From assembly GCA_023414355.1 (NCBI GenBank), contig JAEZOB010000042.1, positions 327,435 through 391,434 of the forward strand: DNA of 64,000 nt, read 5' to 3'. Positions 45,284 through 53,116 of the stretch are shown here, piece after piece. The position numbers and the translations under genes were made by a program. Within the stretch, counting starts at the first letter, position 1. Each line of letters begins with the position of its first letter. The notes below the pieces were generated by a model. The model did no database searches, was not told the DNA's origin, and was given only the letters and a program-made list of their open reading frames with translations. The DNA is from Bacillota bacterium (GTDB taxonomy: Bacteria; Bacillota; Clostridia; Lachnospirales; Lachnospiraceae).

Positions 45284-45916
45284 CTAATTATTTTTAATAA
45301 ATAGTCGGAAATCACAGTAGTCGTCTCCCCTGCCTAATGTTTTTGTTCTTCCCCACACAAGCTTTGGATGCATACTGCCGTAAGTGATATCATCCGATTT
45401 ACAGAAGAATTGTGTCAGCTCAGGGTATCCATACTTCTTACAGGTTAGCTGATAAGGGCACAGTACCATATCTCTGGCGAAGCCCTTGACACCCGGTACT
45501 TTTTTACTTTGAAACCCTGCCTCAGCGCCAAACATTTTATCAATTAAGTAATTAAATATTCCGGGCGTCAATCGATATAACCCGGGAATTTTCATTAGGT
45601 TTTGTATTGACTTTTTCGCTTTTTCCATTCCGAGTAATGACCATTGATCATATACCTCTAAAGCCTTCTCCCTGTTGCCTTCTTTTTCAATTAACACCTC
45701 ATAAAAGGCAATACAGGGAAGTATTTGTTGTAAATGACTTTGTAATGCTTTATTGGAATCCTGATTGTCTTCCAGCAGCTTGGCTGTGCGCTGATAAACC
45801 TTCTCCAGATAAGTATCCATACCATTCTTTTGAAATTCGTACTGCAGACTTTTTGGCATAAGCATTTTTCGAATGTATTTCTTGGCTGCTTTATACCATA
45901 TACTTTCTTTTTCCAT
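45284..45916 (-). CDS. L-2-amino-thiazoline-4-carboxylic acid hydrolase-like protein
   Basis: The 210-residue helical protein ends with 'GRGDDYCDFRLF', the terminal motif of the ATC-hydrolase family, and has Cys residues in 'LCPYQLTCKKYG' and 'FFCKSDDITYG'. The founding member opens the thiazoline ring on the way to cysteine; most family members have unknown substrates. It is cytosolic. It lies tail to tail with tetR (1-bp gap) and is probably transcribed alone. Confidence 0.75.
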   Translation of the reverse strand: MEKESIWYKAAKKYIRKMLMPKSLQYEFQKNGMDTYLEKVYQRTAKLLEDNQDSNKALQSHLQQILPCIAFYEVLIEKEGNREKALEVYDQWSLLGMEKAKKSIQNLMKIPGLYRLTPGIFNYLIDKMFGAEAGFQSKKVPGVKGFARDMVLCPYQLTCKKYGYPELTQFFCKSDDITYGSMHPKLVWGRTKTLGRGDDYCDFRLFIKNN

Positions 45917-46082
45917 AATCGTTTCCTTTCAGTGTACTTAATTATGATCAGGCATACGTTTTAACAATCATTGCCATGTATTCTTACATTATATACCATA
46001 GGAAAATAAATTTCAAAACAAATGACGGCAAGGATATCAATCCTCTTTGATTGAACTTCTTAAGCTAAAATCGGAAGATTAA

Positions 46083-46176
46083 AAAGTGCAGTAATCATTT
46101 AGAAGGTGAAAGACCTATCTTCCAACGAGTACGATGGATGCTGGTACTTTCACTTTCTATATGATTACTGCACTTA
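46083..46176 (-). terminator. Long-stem terminator of the thioredoxin gene
   Basis: AAGTGCAGTAATCAT (46084-46098) pairs exactly with ATGATTACTGCACTT (46161-46175). An inner stem pairs AGAAGGTGAAAG with CTTTCACTTTCT. T residues follow on the minus strand. The head is large (about 40 nt) for a simple terminator. Confidence 0.65.
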
Positions 46177-46203
46177 TAAAACAACCCTTTTTATGAGGAT
46201 TTC

Positions 46204-46515
46204 CTATTTCAGCATCGATAAGATAGCATTCTTTGATTGAACACCCACGACACTGTGAGCAACTTTCCCATTTTTCATGACAACAAGTGTCGGGATACTC
46301 ATAACACGAAATGCTTGAGCCAGCTCAGGCTGTTCATCTACATTGACTTTTCCAACTTTAGCTGTATTACCGCTCTCATCTGCTACCTGTTCAACCGTAG
46401 GTCCCACCATTCTGCAGGGCCCGCACCAAGGTGCCCAAAAGTCAATTAATACCGGTTTATCAGAGTTGATAACCTCTTGTTCAAAATTATCCTTCGTTAT
46501 CGTTAATACGCTCAT
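46204..46515 (-). CDS. trxA: Thioredoxin
   Basis: The 103-residue thioredoxin has active site '[10 protein letters not shown]', the cis-Pro loop 'VMSIPTLVV' and no signal peptide. It reduces protein disulfides in the cytoplasm and could supply MsrA encoded in this window. AAGGAG precedes the ATG. It lies downstream of rhodanese genes, separated by a 15-bp tandem repeat. Confidence 0.96.
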   Translation of the reverse strand: MSVLTITKDNFEQEVINSDKPVLIDFWAPWCGPCRMVGPTVEQVADESGNTAKVGKVNVDEQPELAQAFRVMSIPTLVVMKNGKVAHSVVGVQSKNAILSMLK

Positions 46516-46544
46516 ACGCCATTCTCCTTCTAATTATATTTTCA

Positions 46545-46741
46545 TTCATATTGTTCTTCTATTTTTTTGTTCTTCAGTTTTGTGTTCTTCTGTTTCTTGT
46601 TCTTAAGTTTTGTGTTCTTCTGATATTTGTTCTTCTGTTACTTGTTCCTCTGTTACTTGTTCTTCTGTTACTTGTTCTTCTGTTTCTTGTTCTTCTGTTT
46701 CTTGTTCTTCTATTTCTTGTTCTTCTATTTCTTGTTCTTTA
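46545..46741. repeat. 15-bp tandem repeat TTGTTCTTCTGTTWC, about 12 units
   Basis: Uninterrupted units differ at one or two positions. On the minus strand one frame reads repeated EEQ-x-x units, but it has no start codon and is closed by stops. On the plus strand the frames are hydrophobic and lack a ribosome site. It is therefore treated as a non-coding satellite between trxA and the rhodanese gene. Confidence 0.75.
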
Positions 46742-46802
46742 TATTCTCATTATAATCATTTCTTGAATCTTTACCGTGATAATATCACGGATATGCTGCA
46801 GA

Positions 46803-47123
46803 TTATTTTCTTTTTGATCCGACATAGGAACCCATGCCGCCCGCCATATCGATCACATCGAAGCCTTGTTTTGAAAGTGCTCTCGTGGTTCTTCCGCTTC
46901 TTCCGCCTGACTGGCACATGATGTAATAGGTCTTATCCTTGACCAGATATTTCTCCGGACTTGTTATCAGATTGCCCATGGGGATGTTTTTCGCTGTCCT
47001 TAAGGTTCCGCTTTTATACTCATAGGGTTCTCGGATATCAATGATCTCTACATTCCCAATCAGGTTATCCATATCATTTACGTTGATTACCTTGCTGTCA
47101 TCTCTTTTCAAAAAATCAAACAT
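46803..47123 (-). CDS. Rhodanese-domain protein (single domain)
   Basis: The 106-residue protein has 'VEIIDIREPYEYKSG' and the active loop 'MCQSGGRSGRTTRAL', where Cys carries the persulfide. It transfers sulfane sulfur in the cytoplasm. AGGAGG precedes the ATG. It is grouped with a second, lipoprotein-type rhodanese, a ferredoxin and thioredoxin. Confidence 0.92.
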   Translation of the reverse strand: MFDFLKRDDSKVINVNDMDNLIGNVEIIDIREPYEYKSGTLRTAKNIPMGNLITSPEKYLVKDKTYYIMCQSGGRSGRTTRALSKQGFDVIDMAGGMGSYVGSKRK

Positions 47124-47286
47124 CTCTTTTTCCTCCTGATTTATATTGTATTAAGGTTAATTCATTACCTTATTTTCATCTTCTATTATAAACAAATCCT
47201 TTTCATTATCTGTGATCATGTTACATAGAATTACATTTTCACATGACTGTTTTGATTGGGTCTCACCAGCGAATTTACAATAGCAA

Positions 47287-47688
47287 TCACTCAGTAACAA
47301 TAGTATAGTTCCAATCCATGATTCCGCCAAAATCATATACATTTGAGTATCCGAGTTCGACAAGATCAGAAGCGGCAAGAGCACTTCTACGACCGCTGCG
47401 GCAATATACCAGGATCGTAGCTGATTTGTCTGTCAATACGCCTTCTGCTTTCTCTGTGATATCAGTATCAGGAATGAGGATTGCGCCCTCGATATGTCCT
47501 GAATTATATTCCTCTTCGGTTCTTACATCCAAAACCGTAACAGTTGGGTCCTGATCCATCATTTCTTTCGCTTTCTCAGCGGTAATTTTTGAATAAGTAG
47601 CTGCAGTAGAATTGTCCTTCGAACTGCACGCACTCAAAATGGTCATGGCTAGGATAGATAATATGATCAATAAATATTTTTTCTTCAT
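47287..47688 (-). CDS. Rhodanese-like lipoprotein
   Basis: A signal peptide with lipobox 'LSAC' (Cys near residue 21) is followed by a rhodanese domain: 'VTVLDVRTEEEYNSGHIEGA' and active loop 'VYCRSGRRSALA', 133 residues. It acts on the outer face of the membrane, probably on sulfide or persulfide chemistry. AGGAGG precedes the ATG. It follows the ferredoxin gene by 47 bp, likely in one transcript. Confidence 0.93.
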   Translation of the reverse strand: MKKKYLLIILSILAMTILSACSSKDNSTAATYSKITAEKAKEMMDQDPTVTVLDVRTEEEYNSGHIEGAILIPDTDITEKAEGVLTDKSATILVYCRSGRRSALAASDLVELGYSNVYDFGGIMDWNYTIVTE

Positions 47689-47735
47689 ATACTTAATTCC
47701 TCCTGTAAAATGTTATTCTTTCATGATCGTTATCA

Positions 47736-47927
47736 TCAGACCAATACCAATGCCTTCTTAGGGCAATAATTCGTACATTTGCCACAACGGATACAGGCAT
47801 CGAGATTTACCGTAGGTGCATCATATCCTGTCTGCTCTAATGCATCCACCGGGCAGATCGGTACGGACGGACATGGATGGTTCTGTGGGCAGTTTTCCTG
47901 GATTACAACTAAGGTTTTTGTTTTCAT
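47736..47927 (-). CDS. 4Fe-4S ferredoxin-like protein
   Basis: The 63-residue protein has a canonical second cluster 'CIRCGKCTNYCP' and a first Cys group 'CPQNHPCPSVPICP' with non-standard spacing, a form common in small clostridial ferredoxin-like proteins. It probably carries electrons or senses redox state. A motif shared with the RIC gene (AGATTACTATTTAAATC) lies 17 bp upstream of the start, suggesting shared regulation. Confidence 0.88.
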   Translation of the reverse strand: MKTKTLVVIQENCPQNHPCPSVPICPVDALEQTGYDAPTVNLDACIRCGKCTNYCPKKALVLV

Positions 47928-47943
47928 TTCTATCTTCCTTTCG

Positions 47944-47960
47944 AGATTACTATTTAAATC
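47944..47960 (-). promoter_or_regulatory. Shared motif AGATTACTATTTAAATC upstream of ferredoxin
   Basis: The 17-bp word recurs with one base less at 48845-48860 upstream of the RIC gene, and as an inverted arm at 48887-48906. A possible -10 (TATAAT) lies just upstream on the minus strand. It is a candidate operator for a redox or nitric-oxide regulator. Confidence 0.5.
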
Positions 47961-48016
47961 ATTATAATAACATAATGCAGCAAGTTCAGTAACACAGTCA
48001 CATTTAAAGATTGAAT

Positions 48017-48063
48017 TAAAAAAGGTTTCCCCGCATCAGATACTGCCAATGCATGGGAAACCC
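48017..48063 (-). terminator. Terminator of the RIC gene
   Basis: GGTTTCCC pairs with GGGAAACC around a 28-nt loop; TTTTTT follows on the minus strand. It lies about 64 bp after the stop. Confidence 0.75.
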
Positions 48064-48126
48064 GGATTATTTGATAACTTTATAATTCCTTTCTGATTAT
48101 CTATTGCTATAGCTTCCCCGAATGGA

Positions 48127-48825
48127 TTAAAGGTAGCGTTTGAAAAGTACACTATTCTCCTTGGCGATATGAAGAAATATATCATCTGCCAACTCATGCA
48201 GCTTTGCATATACAGCCCTCATCGTGGGACATGCATAAGACGGAGGGGTAAAATCGCCGGTCTCTTTGATGATACGCTTAATCAGCTGTCCGGCACCGTC
48301 ATGTTCACTCTCTAGATTCAGAAGTAAGGTCTTGATTGCTGCGATATCCTCGGGAGTTTTATTTGCTTGTCGCATAGCCGGGAAAAGTTCCTCTTCCTCC
48401 TTAGCGAAATGCTCCTCCAGCTCCATCTTAAGTTCACTGAAATCTCGATGCAGCTTCAATAACTCTTCCTTCCCATGCGCATAATGTACCAGTAAGATCT
48501 TATTAATCAGCTGATCCAGTTCCCTCCACAGGGCGCGTTCCGGCTGATGATGTATCTCAAGGATCAGGTCGATCAGCTCTTCATCAGATAATTCACTCAC
48601 AGGAAGCTCCTTCTCCGGTCTGTCCAAATAATCGCTATAAGCATTCTGTATCTCGGCAATAAAGCCAGGGGACAGGCCGGCTTCCTTTACAGCTGCCTCA
48701 AGTGTTCTGTCCCCTTGGCAACAGTAATCGATATGCAGCTCATTCAGTCGGGAAGTAATTACCGGGAAAAAGGTGACCAGTTCACCAAGCTTCGTTTGAT
48801 TACTAATTACAATTGTTTGTTTCAT
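48127..48825 (-). CDS. ric: Iron-sulfur cluster repair di-iron protein (RIC/ScdA/YtfE)
   Basis: The 232-residue protein has an N-terminal ScdA domain with 'IDYCCQGDRTL' and a hemerythrin-like four-helix domain supplying His/Glu iron ligands ('LEIHHQPERALW', 'LLVHYAHGKEE', 'LEEHFAKEEEELFP', 'ESEHDGAG', 'DDIFLHIAKENSVLF'). It repairs [Fe-S] clusters damaged by nitric oxide or oxidants. AAGGAGG precedes the ATG. A long inverted repeat at 48841-48906 upstream is the probable control site. Confidence 0.95.
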   Translation of the reverse strand: MKQTIVISNQTKLGELVTFFPVITSRLNELHIDYCCQGDRTLEAAVKEAGLSPGFIAEIQNAYSDYLDRPEKELPVSELSDEELIDLILEIHHQPERALWRELDQLINKILLVHYAHGKEELLKLHRDFSELKMELEEHFAKEEEELFPAMRQANKTPEDIAAIKTLLLNLESEHDGAGQLIKRIIKETGDFTPPSYACPTMRAVYAKLHELADDIFLHIAKENSVLFKRYL

Positions 48826-48840
48826 CAGAATATCCTCCTT

Positions 48841-48906
48841 AAATAGATTACTATTTAATCACTGTGATTGGTTTCAATTTCTTGTTGATTAGATAGTAAC
48901 CTATTT
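48841..48906 (-). promoter_or_regulatory. 20-bp inverted repeat controlling the RIC gene
   Basis: AAATAGATTACTATTTAATC (48841-48860) and GATTAGATAGTAACCTATTT (48887-48906) are reverse complements with two mismatches, 26 bp apart. The left arm contains the word found upstream of the ferredoxin gene. A possible -35 TTGAAA lies between the arms on the minus strand. Confidence 0.55.
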
Positions 48907-48946
48907 GAGAGTACATATCCTTGATTCAAATCAATTTTTATAAATA

Positions 48947-49885
48947 CTACACTACCTTAATGATCACCTTTCCCAAAGCATGACCGTTACTCAAATACTG
49001 CACGGCTTCAGCAGTTTCAGAAAGCGGATAACGCCTGTCGATGACAGCCTTCACTGTTCCCTCTTCCACAAGCCGGCTCATGAATTCAAGGTCTTTTCTG
49101 CTCTGCTTAGCAGCCAAAGTTCGTATTTTTCTACCGCCGATCGACAAGAATGCACCGAATAAAAGGGATTTCATGACCTGAGATAAAGCACCTCCCACCA
49201 TGACACAAATTCCTCTTGATGACAATAAACTCTTATAGTTCGATAGAGTAAGCTTTCCATTGACAGCTAATATGAGATCATACTGTTTGCCGCTTTTTGT
49301 AACATCACTCTCCTGGTAATTAATCACCCAATCAGCTCCAAGTGACTGCATCAGCTTCTTATTCTTCTCACCGCACACCGCAGTAACTTCTGCACCAAAG
49401 TATTTGGCTAGTTGAACCGAAAATGTACCTACTCCCCCTCCGGCACCATAGATCAGAACCTTTTGTCCCGGTTGTATCTGTCCTTGATCCCGCAATGCCT
49501 GTAGGGCAGTCACCGCCGCCATGGGAATAGCAGCGGCTGTTTCATAAGAAATACCAACCGGCTTCAAGACCAATGCTTTTTCAGGCACAGCAACATATTC
49601 AGCAAATCCGCCAAATCCACTAGCGGAGGTATCTCCAAACACCTCATCTCCGACGGAAAAGCTTTTGATGTTATTTCCAACCGCTTCGACCCGACCGGCG
49701 ATGTCAGCTCCAAAGATTTTCTTATTCGGGATAATCCCCATCCTCATAGAACGGTAATCCGCAGCGTTAACCGAGACCGCATAAATTTTTACTAAAACCT
49801 CGTTGTCACCCGGGATAGGACGGTCAATTTCCTTTAGTTCCAGATGACCTGCAGAGTTCCTTTTATGATACAAAACAGCAATCAT
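48947..49885 (-). CDS. Quinone oxidoreductase-like MDR protein (zinc-independent)
   Basis: The 312-residue medium-chain dehydrogenase has GroES-like 'SVNAADYRSMRMG' and the nucleotide loop 'YGAGGGVGTFSVQLAKYFG', as in NADPH:quinone reductases. No structural or catalytic zinc Cys set is seen. It reduces quinones or enals in the cytoplasm. AGGAGA precedes the ATG. No evident operon partner. Confidence 0.9.
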   Translation of the reverse strand: MIAVLYHKRNSAGHLELKEIDRPIPGDNEVLVKIYAVSVNAADYRSMRMGIIPNKKIFGADIAGRVEAVGNNIKSFSVGDEVFGDTSASGFGGFAEYVAVPEKALVLKPVGISYETAAAIPMAAVTALQALRDQGQIQPGQKVLIYGAGGGVGTFSVQLAKYFGAEVTAVCGEKNKKLMQSLGADWVINYQESDVTKSGKQYDLILAVNGKLTLSNYKSLLSSRGICVMVGGALSQVMKSLLFGAFLSIGGRKIRTLAAKQSRKDLEFMSRLVEEGTVKAVIDRRYPLSETAEAVQYLSNGHALGKVIIKVV

Positions 49886-49957
49886 ACTATTATCTCCTAT
49901 CCTTATTTGATATTACAACTCAACAGCCTCTTGATGACTTCCCGGGTATAGAAACCA

Positions 49958-50206
49958 TCATTTTTCAGAAGCCTCTTTCTTATTCTGATCTTCTATCATT
50001 TCATATGAGAACACTTCCTCAAGCTTTGTCTCGAATACATCAGCAATACGAAATGCCAGTTCTAAAGTAGGAAAATACTTTCCATTCTCTATGGCTACAA
50101 TCGTCTGTCTTGTAACTCCGGTCTTCTTAGCCAGTTCCAGCTGTGTCATCTCGTCATGAAAGAAGCGCAATTTTCTGATATTATTTGATATTAAAATTTT
50201 AGCCAT
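49958..50206 (-). CDS. XRE-family HTH regulator
   Basis: The 82-residue protein consists of a helix-turn-helix domain 'MTQLELAKKTGVTRQTIVAI' and a short tail. It overlaps the preceding membrane-protein gene by 8 bp. This short XRE plus membrane-protein pair is common in Firmicutes, where the regulator usually controls its own operon. AAAAGGGG precedes the ATG. Confidence 0.9.
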   Translation of the reverse strand: MAKILISNNIRKLRFFHDEMTQLELAKKTGVTRQTIVAIENGKYFPTLELAFRIADVFETKLEEVFSYEMIEDQNKKEASEK

Positions 50207-50714
50207 TATAGACCCCTTTTCTATAGAAATACAATTGAGAAAAGCCCTCTAGAAGAGATCCGATACTAAAGGAGGCAAATAGAATGTTCATCATAATTGC
50301 CGGTGGCATATTCAGCAATAAAGTGAACAATGAGGCAACAAATCCGATCCCTACCACTGCAGATGAATTTCTCATGGCCTTTAAGGAAATCAGCTTATCC
50401 ATCTCGTCTTCCACATCTGTAATTTCAAGCTCCTCATAAGTATTATTTTCTCCTTCCATACACGCCTTCTTGGATATCTCTTTGGCTACTTCGTTTGATA
50501 TGGACAGAATTATGTGAAATACAATCTGAACGATGATGGTAAGCAAGATACCACTTCCGATGAAAATCAGTATTGCAGTCGCCCAGAATTTCATATCACT
50601 AAGTAAATCAGTGCCTTCCTCCAGATAATTTGAAATACAATAGATACAATAAGCCGTAAGTAGAATGATTCCGGAAATCAATGATGCGATGGTTCGTTTC
50701 TCCTTATAATACAT
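50199..50714 (-). CDS. Four-helix membrane protein paired with XRE regulator
   Basis: The 171-residue protein has two N-terminal helices (about 9-27 and 44-70), a charged cytoplasmic loop, and two C-terminal helices (about 119-158). It resembles DUF2178-like proteins encoded beside short XRE regulators. It may sense a membrane signal for the regulator; that is inference. AGGAG precedes the ATG. Confidence 0.75.
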   Translation of the reverse strand: MYYKEKRTIASLISGIILLTAYCIYCISNYLEEGTDLLSDMKFWATAILIFIGSGILLTIIVQIVFHIILSISNEVAKEISKKACMEGENNTYEELEITDVEDEMDKLISLKAMRNSSAVVGIGFVASLFTLLLNMPPAIMMNILFASFSIGSLLEGFSQLYFYRKGVYNG

Positions 50715-51020
50715 TTATTTCACTCCTCTTCTTTTTGATGTAATTTATTCTATACTCAGAGTACATTATTTTATTCTTTGTGTCAAGTATTTTTTACATA
50801 ATGTAATTTATTTTTTACCATGTTGAGAAAGGTTAAATAAAGAGTTTATTGTTTGGCAACTATTTTAATTTAAGTCTGCATTGATGATCAGTTATAAAAT
50901 AACTGATTAAGCCATGAAGTTCACAACTCAATCAGTTATTCATTCCTCTTTTGAACCTTTCTTCATTAAATCATTTCATACGCCATGACGCCTATCTCTT
51001 ACACTGAATAAATTACTCCC
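50715..51020. other. 306-bp non-coding gap
   Basis: Next to the membrane-protein gene lie two direct TGTAATTTATT words (about 50739 and 50799), possible XRE binding sites. A terminator-like hairpin occurs at 50898-50940. No small gene with a ribosome site was seen. Confidence 0.5.
50898..50940 (-). terminator. Terminator after the padR-DUF1048 operon
   Basis: AATAACTGATT pairs exactly with AATCAGTTATT, about 80 bp beyond the last DUF1048 gene. The T-tract is weak. Confidence 0.5.
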
Positions 51021-51371
51021 TTATTTTGTTTTGCTTATGGCCTTTTTCATTGCCTGATCAACCTCACGGTTAGTCATTTCTTGATAAATATCAGTGTAAG
51101 TTTTTGAGTTTTTAATAAGTTCGTCACAGAAAGCTGCTACATCACTACCCGTCACATTAAGTACACTTTTCCCCATAGCAGCACCTTCTTCAAAAAGCTC
51201 TACAATTCCAGAGAGCAAACCTGTCCCTTCCGTTAATTCAACTGGACAAACCTTAAAGAGATATTTTTGAATTTCTTTATAAACAAATTGATAATCTTGT
51301 GGGAGTGCCTTCACACGCTTTATGTGTACTCTCCATTCTCTCTTGCCTTCGATGACATCTTGTATTCTCAT
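51021..51371 (-). CDS. DUF1048 family protein, second copy
   Basis: The 116-residue helical protein has 'LPQDYQFVYKEIQKYLF' and 'VTGSDVAAFCDELI', the DUF1048 pattern. It is encoded 9 bp after a paralogue, in an operon led by a PadR regulator. DUF1048 proteins are regularly linked to PadR genes; their role is unknown. The pair may form a heterodimer. Confidence 0.88.
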   Translation of the reverse strand: MRIQDVIEGKREWRVHIKRVKALPQDYQFVYKEIQKYLFKVCPVELTEGTGLLSGIVELFEEGAAMGKSVLNVTGSDVAAFCDELIKNSKTYTDIYQEMTNREVDQAMKKAISKTK

Positions 51372-51380
51372 ATTATCCTC

Positions 51381-51728
51381 CTACTTGCCTAGTTTTCTCG
51401 CAACATTATAATTAAGTTGCTTGCGCCACTTATCGCGATATGACATTGCCCCTTCTTCACCGGCCAGAACCGAACAGAACTCTTTTATATCGTCACCAAA
51501 AACCTCTTGTATACTTTGTCCGTCCGCAGCAGTTTCTTCGAGCATGCAAAGTACACCTTCAAGAATGGGTATCAAGTTGCGACCGGTGAAATCCGTATGC
51601 GACCAAAGACTTGTCATAATTTTTTCCCATGCCGCTTGATAATCGTCGGGAAGCTTTTTAGTTCGCGCATCAAACATTTTTAAATCTTTCGTCATGTCAC
51701 TTCCTGTTACTTTTTCCCATAAATTCAT
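51381..51728 (-). CDS. DUF1048 family protein, first copy
   Basis: The 115-residue paralogue of the next protein carries 'LPDDYQAAWEKIMTSLW' and 'VFGDDIKEFCSVLAGEE'. It overlaps the padR gene end by 1 bp, so translation is coupled. No catalytic residues are recognisable. Function is unknown; a small cytosolic partner of the PadR system. Confidence 0.88.
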   Translation of the reverse strand: MNLWEKVTGSDMTKDLKMFDARTKKLPDDYQAAWEKIMTSLWSHTDFTGRNLIPILEGVLCMLEETAADGQSIQEVFGDDIKEFCSVLAGEEGAMSYRDKWRKQLNYNVARKLGK

Positions 51729-52051
51729 TATATTCTCTCCTTTAACTCACTAATTCTTGTTGATACGAACTCCCATCTTTGCCAGAATCGTTGCAGTTCT
51801 TCACGCCCAGTATTGTTAAGTGTAAAAAATTTTCGCGGCGGTCCCATATCAGATGGTTTTTTTTCGATGTTCACGAGTTTATTCTTCTCAAGCCGCACCA
51901 GAATGGTATAAACCGTACCATCTACAACATCAGTAAATCCGAGGGCATTTAGTCTTTTTGTGATCTCATAACCGTAGATTTCCTCGTGGCTTATGATTTC
52001 AAGGACGCAGCCTTCAAGTACACCCTTTAACATTTCTGTGATATGATCCAA
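51728..52051 (-). CDS. PadR-family transcriptional regulator (TTG start)
   Basis: The 107-residue winged-helix protein begins 'DHITEMLKGVLEGCVLEIIS', typical of this family, so the TTG at 52049-52051 is preferred; GAGGGG lies 6 nt upstream. The wing region contains 'GTVYTILVRLEKNKLV'. It is the first gene of the operon with two DUF1048 genes and is probably autoregulated through ACTATATAGT sites at its promoter. Confidence 0.92.
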   Translation of the reverse strand: MDHITEMLKGVLEGCVLEIISHEEIYGYEITKRLNALGFTDVVDGTVYTILVRLEKNKLVNIEKKPSDMGPPRKFFTLNNTGREELQRFWQRWEFVSTRISELKERI

Positions 52052-52103
52052 TATAATCCCCTCTCTCCTATCTAGTAACCTCGTATTAAGTATTACTTAC
52101 TAC

Positions 52104-52137
52104 CACTATATAGTATCACATAGTAGTGCTGATGTCA
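52104..52137 (-). promoter_or_regulatory. Promoter with PadR-type palindrome
   Basis: -35 TTGACA (52132-52137), 17 bp, -10 TACTAT (52109-52114) on the minus strand. The palindrome ACTATATAGT (52104-52113) overlaps the -10, and a TATACTATATAG word lies just upstream (52139-52150). Confidence 0.7.
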
Positions 52138-52151
52138 ATATACTATATAGA

Positions 52152-52187
52152 AAAACCGCAAGCCTTTATAAACTCCGGTTTGCGGTT
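52152..52187 (-). terminator. Terminator of the 52433-52918 gene
   Basis: AACCGCAA pairs with TTGCGGTT; TTTTT follows on the minus strand. It overlaps the left edge of the hxlR-like remnant. Confidence 0.55.
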
Positions 52188-52347
52188 ATATTTAACTGTA
52201 CTGGCCAGCCATGGTGTCATTCACCGAACAGCTTTTCCTACTGTTCCTGTCACTGTAGAATATTCATTGACTGAGAAGGGGGAAGATTTAAAAGAAGTCA
52301 TAACTATGATGTATCTCTGGGGTGAAAAATGGATTGGGCAGAATTAA
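52186..52347 (+). pseudogene. Remnant of an HxlR-family regulator
   Basis: The frame encodes 'LASHGVIHRTAFPTVPVTVE' then YSLTEKGEDL and a Trp-Gly near the end: the wing and last helix of HxlR regulators. The N-terminal half of the helix-turn-helix domain (about 50 residues) is missing; upstream sequence in frame is terminator and promoter DNA of other genes. No ribosome site. It lies about 800 bp from hxlB, whose B. subtilis counterpart is controlled by HxlR. Confidence 0.75.
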
Positions 52348-52432
52348 TATTAAGTCATCCGGAAAGTCAGTATAGAAGTAGCCTGAACCGTCTTCATAGA
52401 AGCAGTACAGGCTATATTTTAAATCAATTCAT

Positions 52433-52918
52433 TTACCCGTCATATCCTGGGCATTCATACTCTCCCTTAATTACAAAGAAAGAACCGCGGATTGTTCCTG
52501 CCAGCTTTGATTTTTGTCTTGCAAATTTGAACTTACCCTCCAACTCCTTGGGTACCTCCATCCCTTCAGACAGCTTCAGACCAACAGCACGCTTCTTCGG
52601 ATCGTCCAGTGTATACATCACATTGATTGCCAGACCATCCTCATAAAATACATAAGTCATTTTAATGTTTTCTACTTGAAAGCTCGATGTCTCCAGGGGC
52701 TTTGCAGCGAATTCAATATTACGTTCTTTCTTCAAAATAGTATTTACATAATCCAGCGCCTCTTGACTTTCTCCTGCCGGTACCACGATAAATTCATGCT
52801 TGTACTTATTCATATAATAACGGGCTTCATTCGCCCGCAGACCGGCGAGTGCTTCTGCTACCGGTGACGATTCCAAACCAACCGTAGAAACATGATTAAA
52901 ATCAACTGAGTACGACAT
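52433..52918 (-). CDS. Unrecognised 161-residue protein
   Basis: A soluble alpha/beta protein without signal or membrane helix. A helical N-terminal part holds 'AEALAGLRANEARYYMNKY'; a beta-rich C-terminal part holds 'MTYVFYEDGLAINVMYTLDD'. I cannot assign a family. GAGGG precedes the ATG. It is transcribed alone toward the terminator at 52152-52187. Codon use looks like that of its neighbours. Confidence 0.7.
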   Translation of the reverse strand: MSYSVDFNHVSTVGLESSPVAEALAGLRANEARYYMNKYKHEFIVVPAGESQEALDYVNTILKKERNIEFAAKPLETSSFQVENIKMTYVFYEDGLAINVMYTLDDPKKRAVGLKLSEGMEVPKELEGKFKFARQKSKLAGTIRGSFFVIKGEYECPGYDG

Positions 52919-53116
52919 TTTTATCCCTCTTTTCTCTTATTCACTTCTTCCTATAGTATGTCCAAAACTTCCGATCCCTTTAAAGTTTTTATGCTATATT
53001 AATTGTCTAATGATATTATAATCCATAGTATAGAAGAATAACAAGAAGAAACGTACCTGTCAAAATGCACTTCCGCTGCCATGTAATAATCTTTTATGTT
53101 TGGTTAGTATGTCCTT

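Noticed and set aside
46551..46766. Hydrophobic plus-strand frame (many Leu/Val) across the 15-bp repeats
   Set aside because: It is an artefact of the repeat composition; no ribosome site and no family similarity.
47157..47384. 75-codon minus-strand frame overlapping the rhodanese lipoprotein gene
   Set aside because: Overlaps the well-supported rhodanese frame in another register; no ribosome site.
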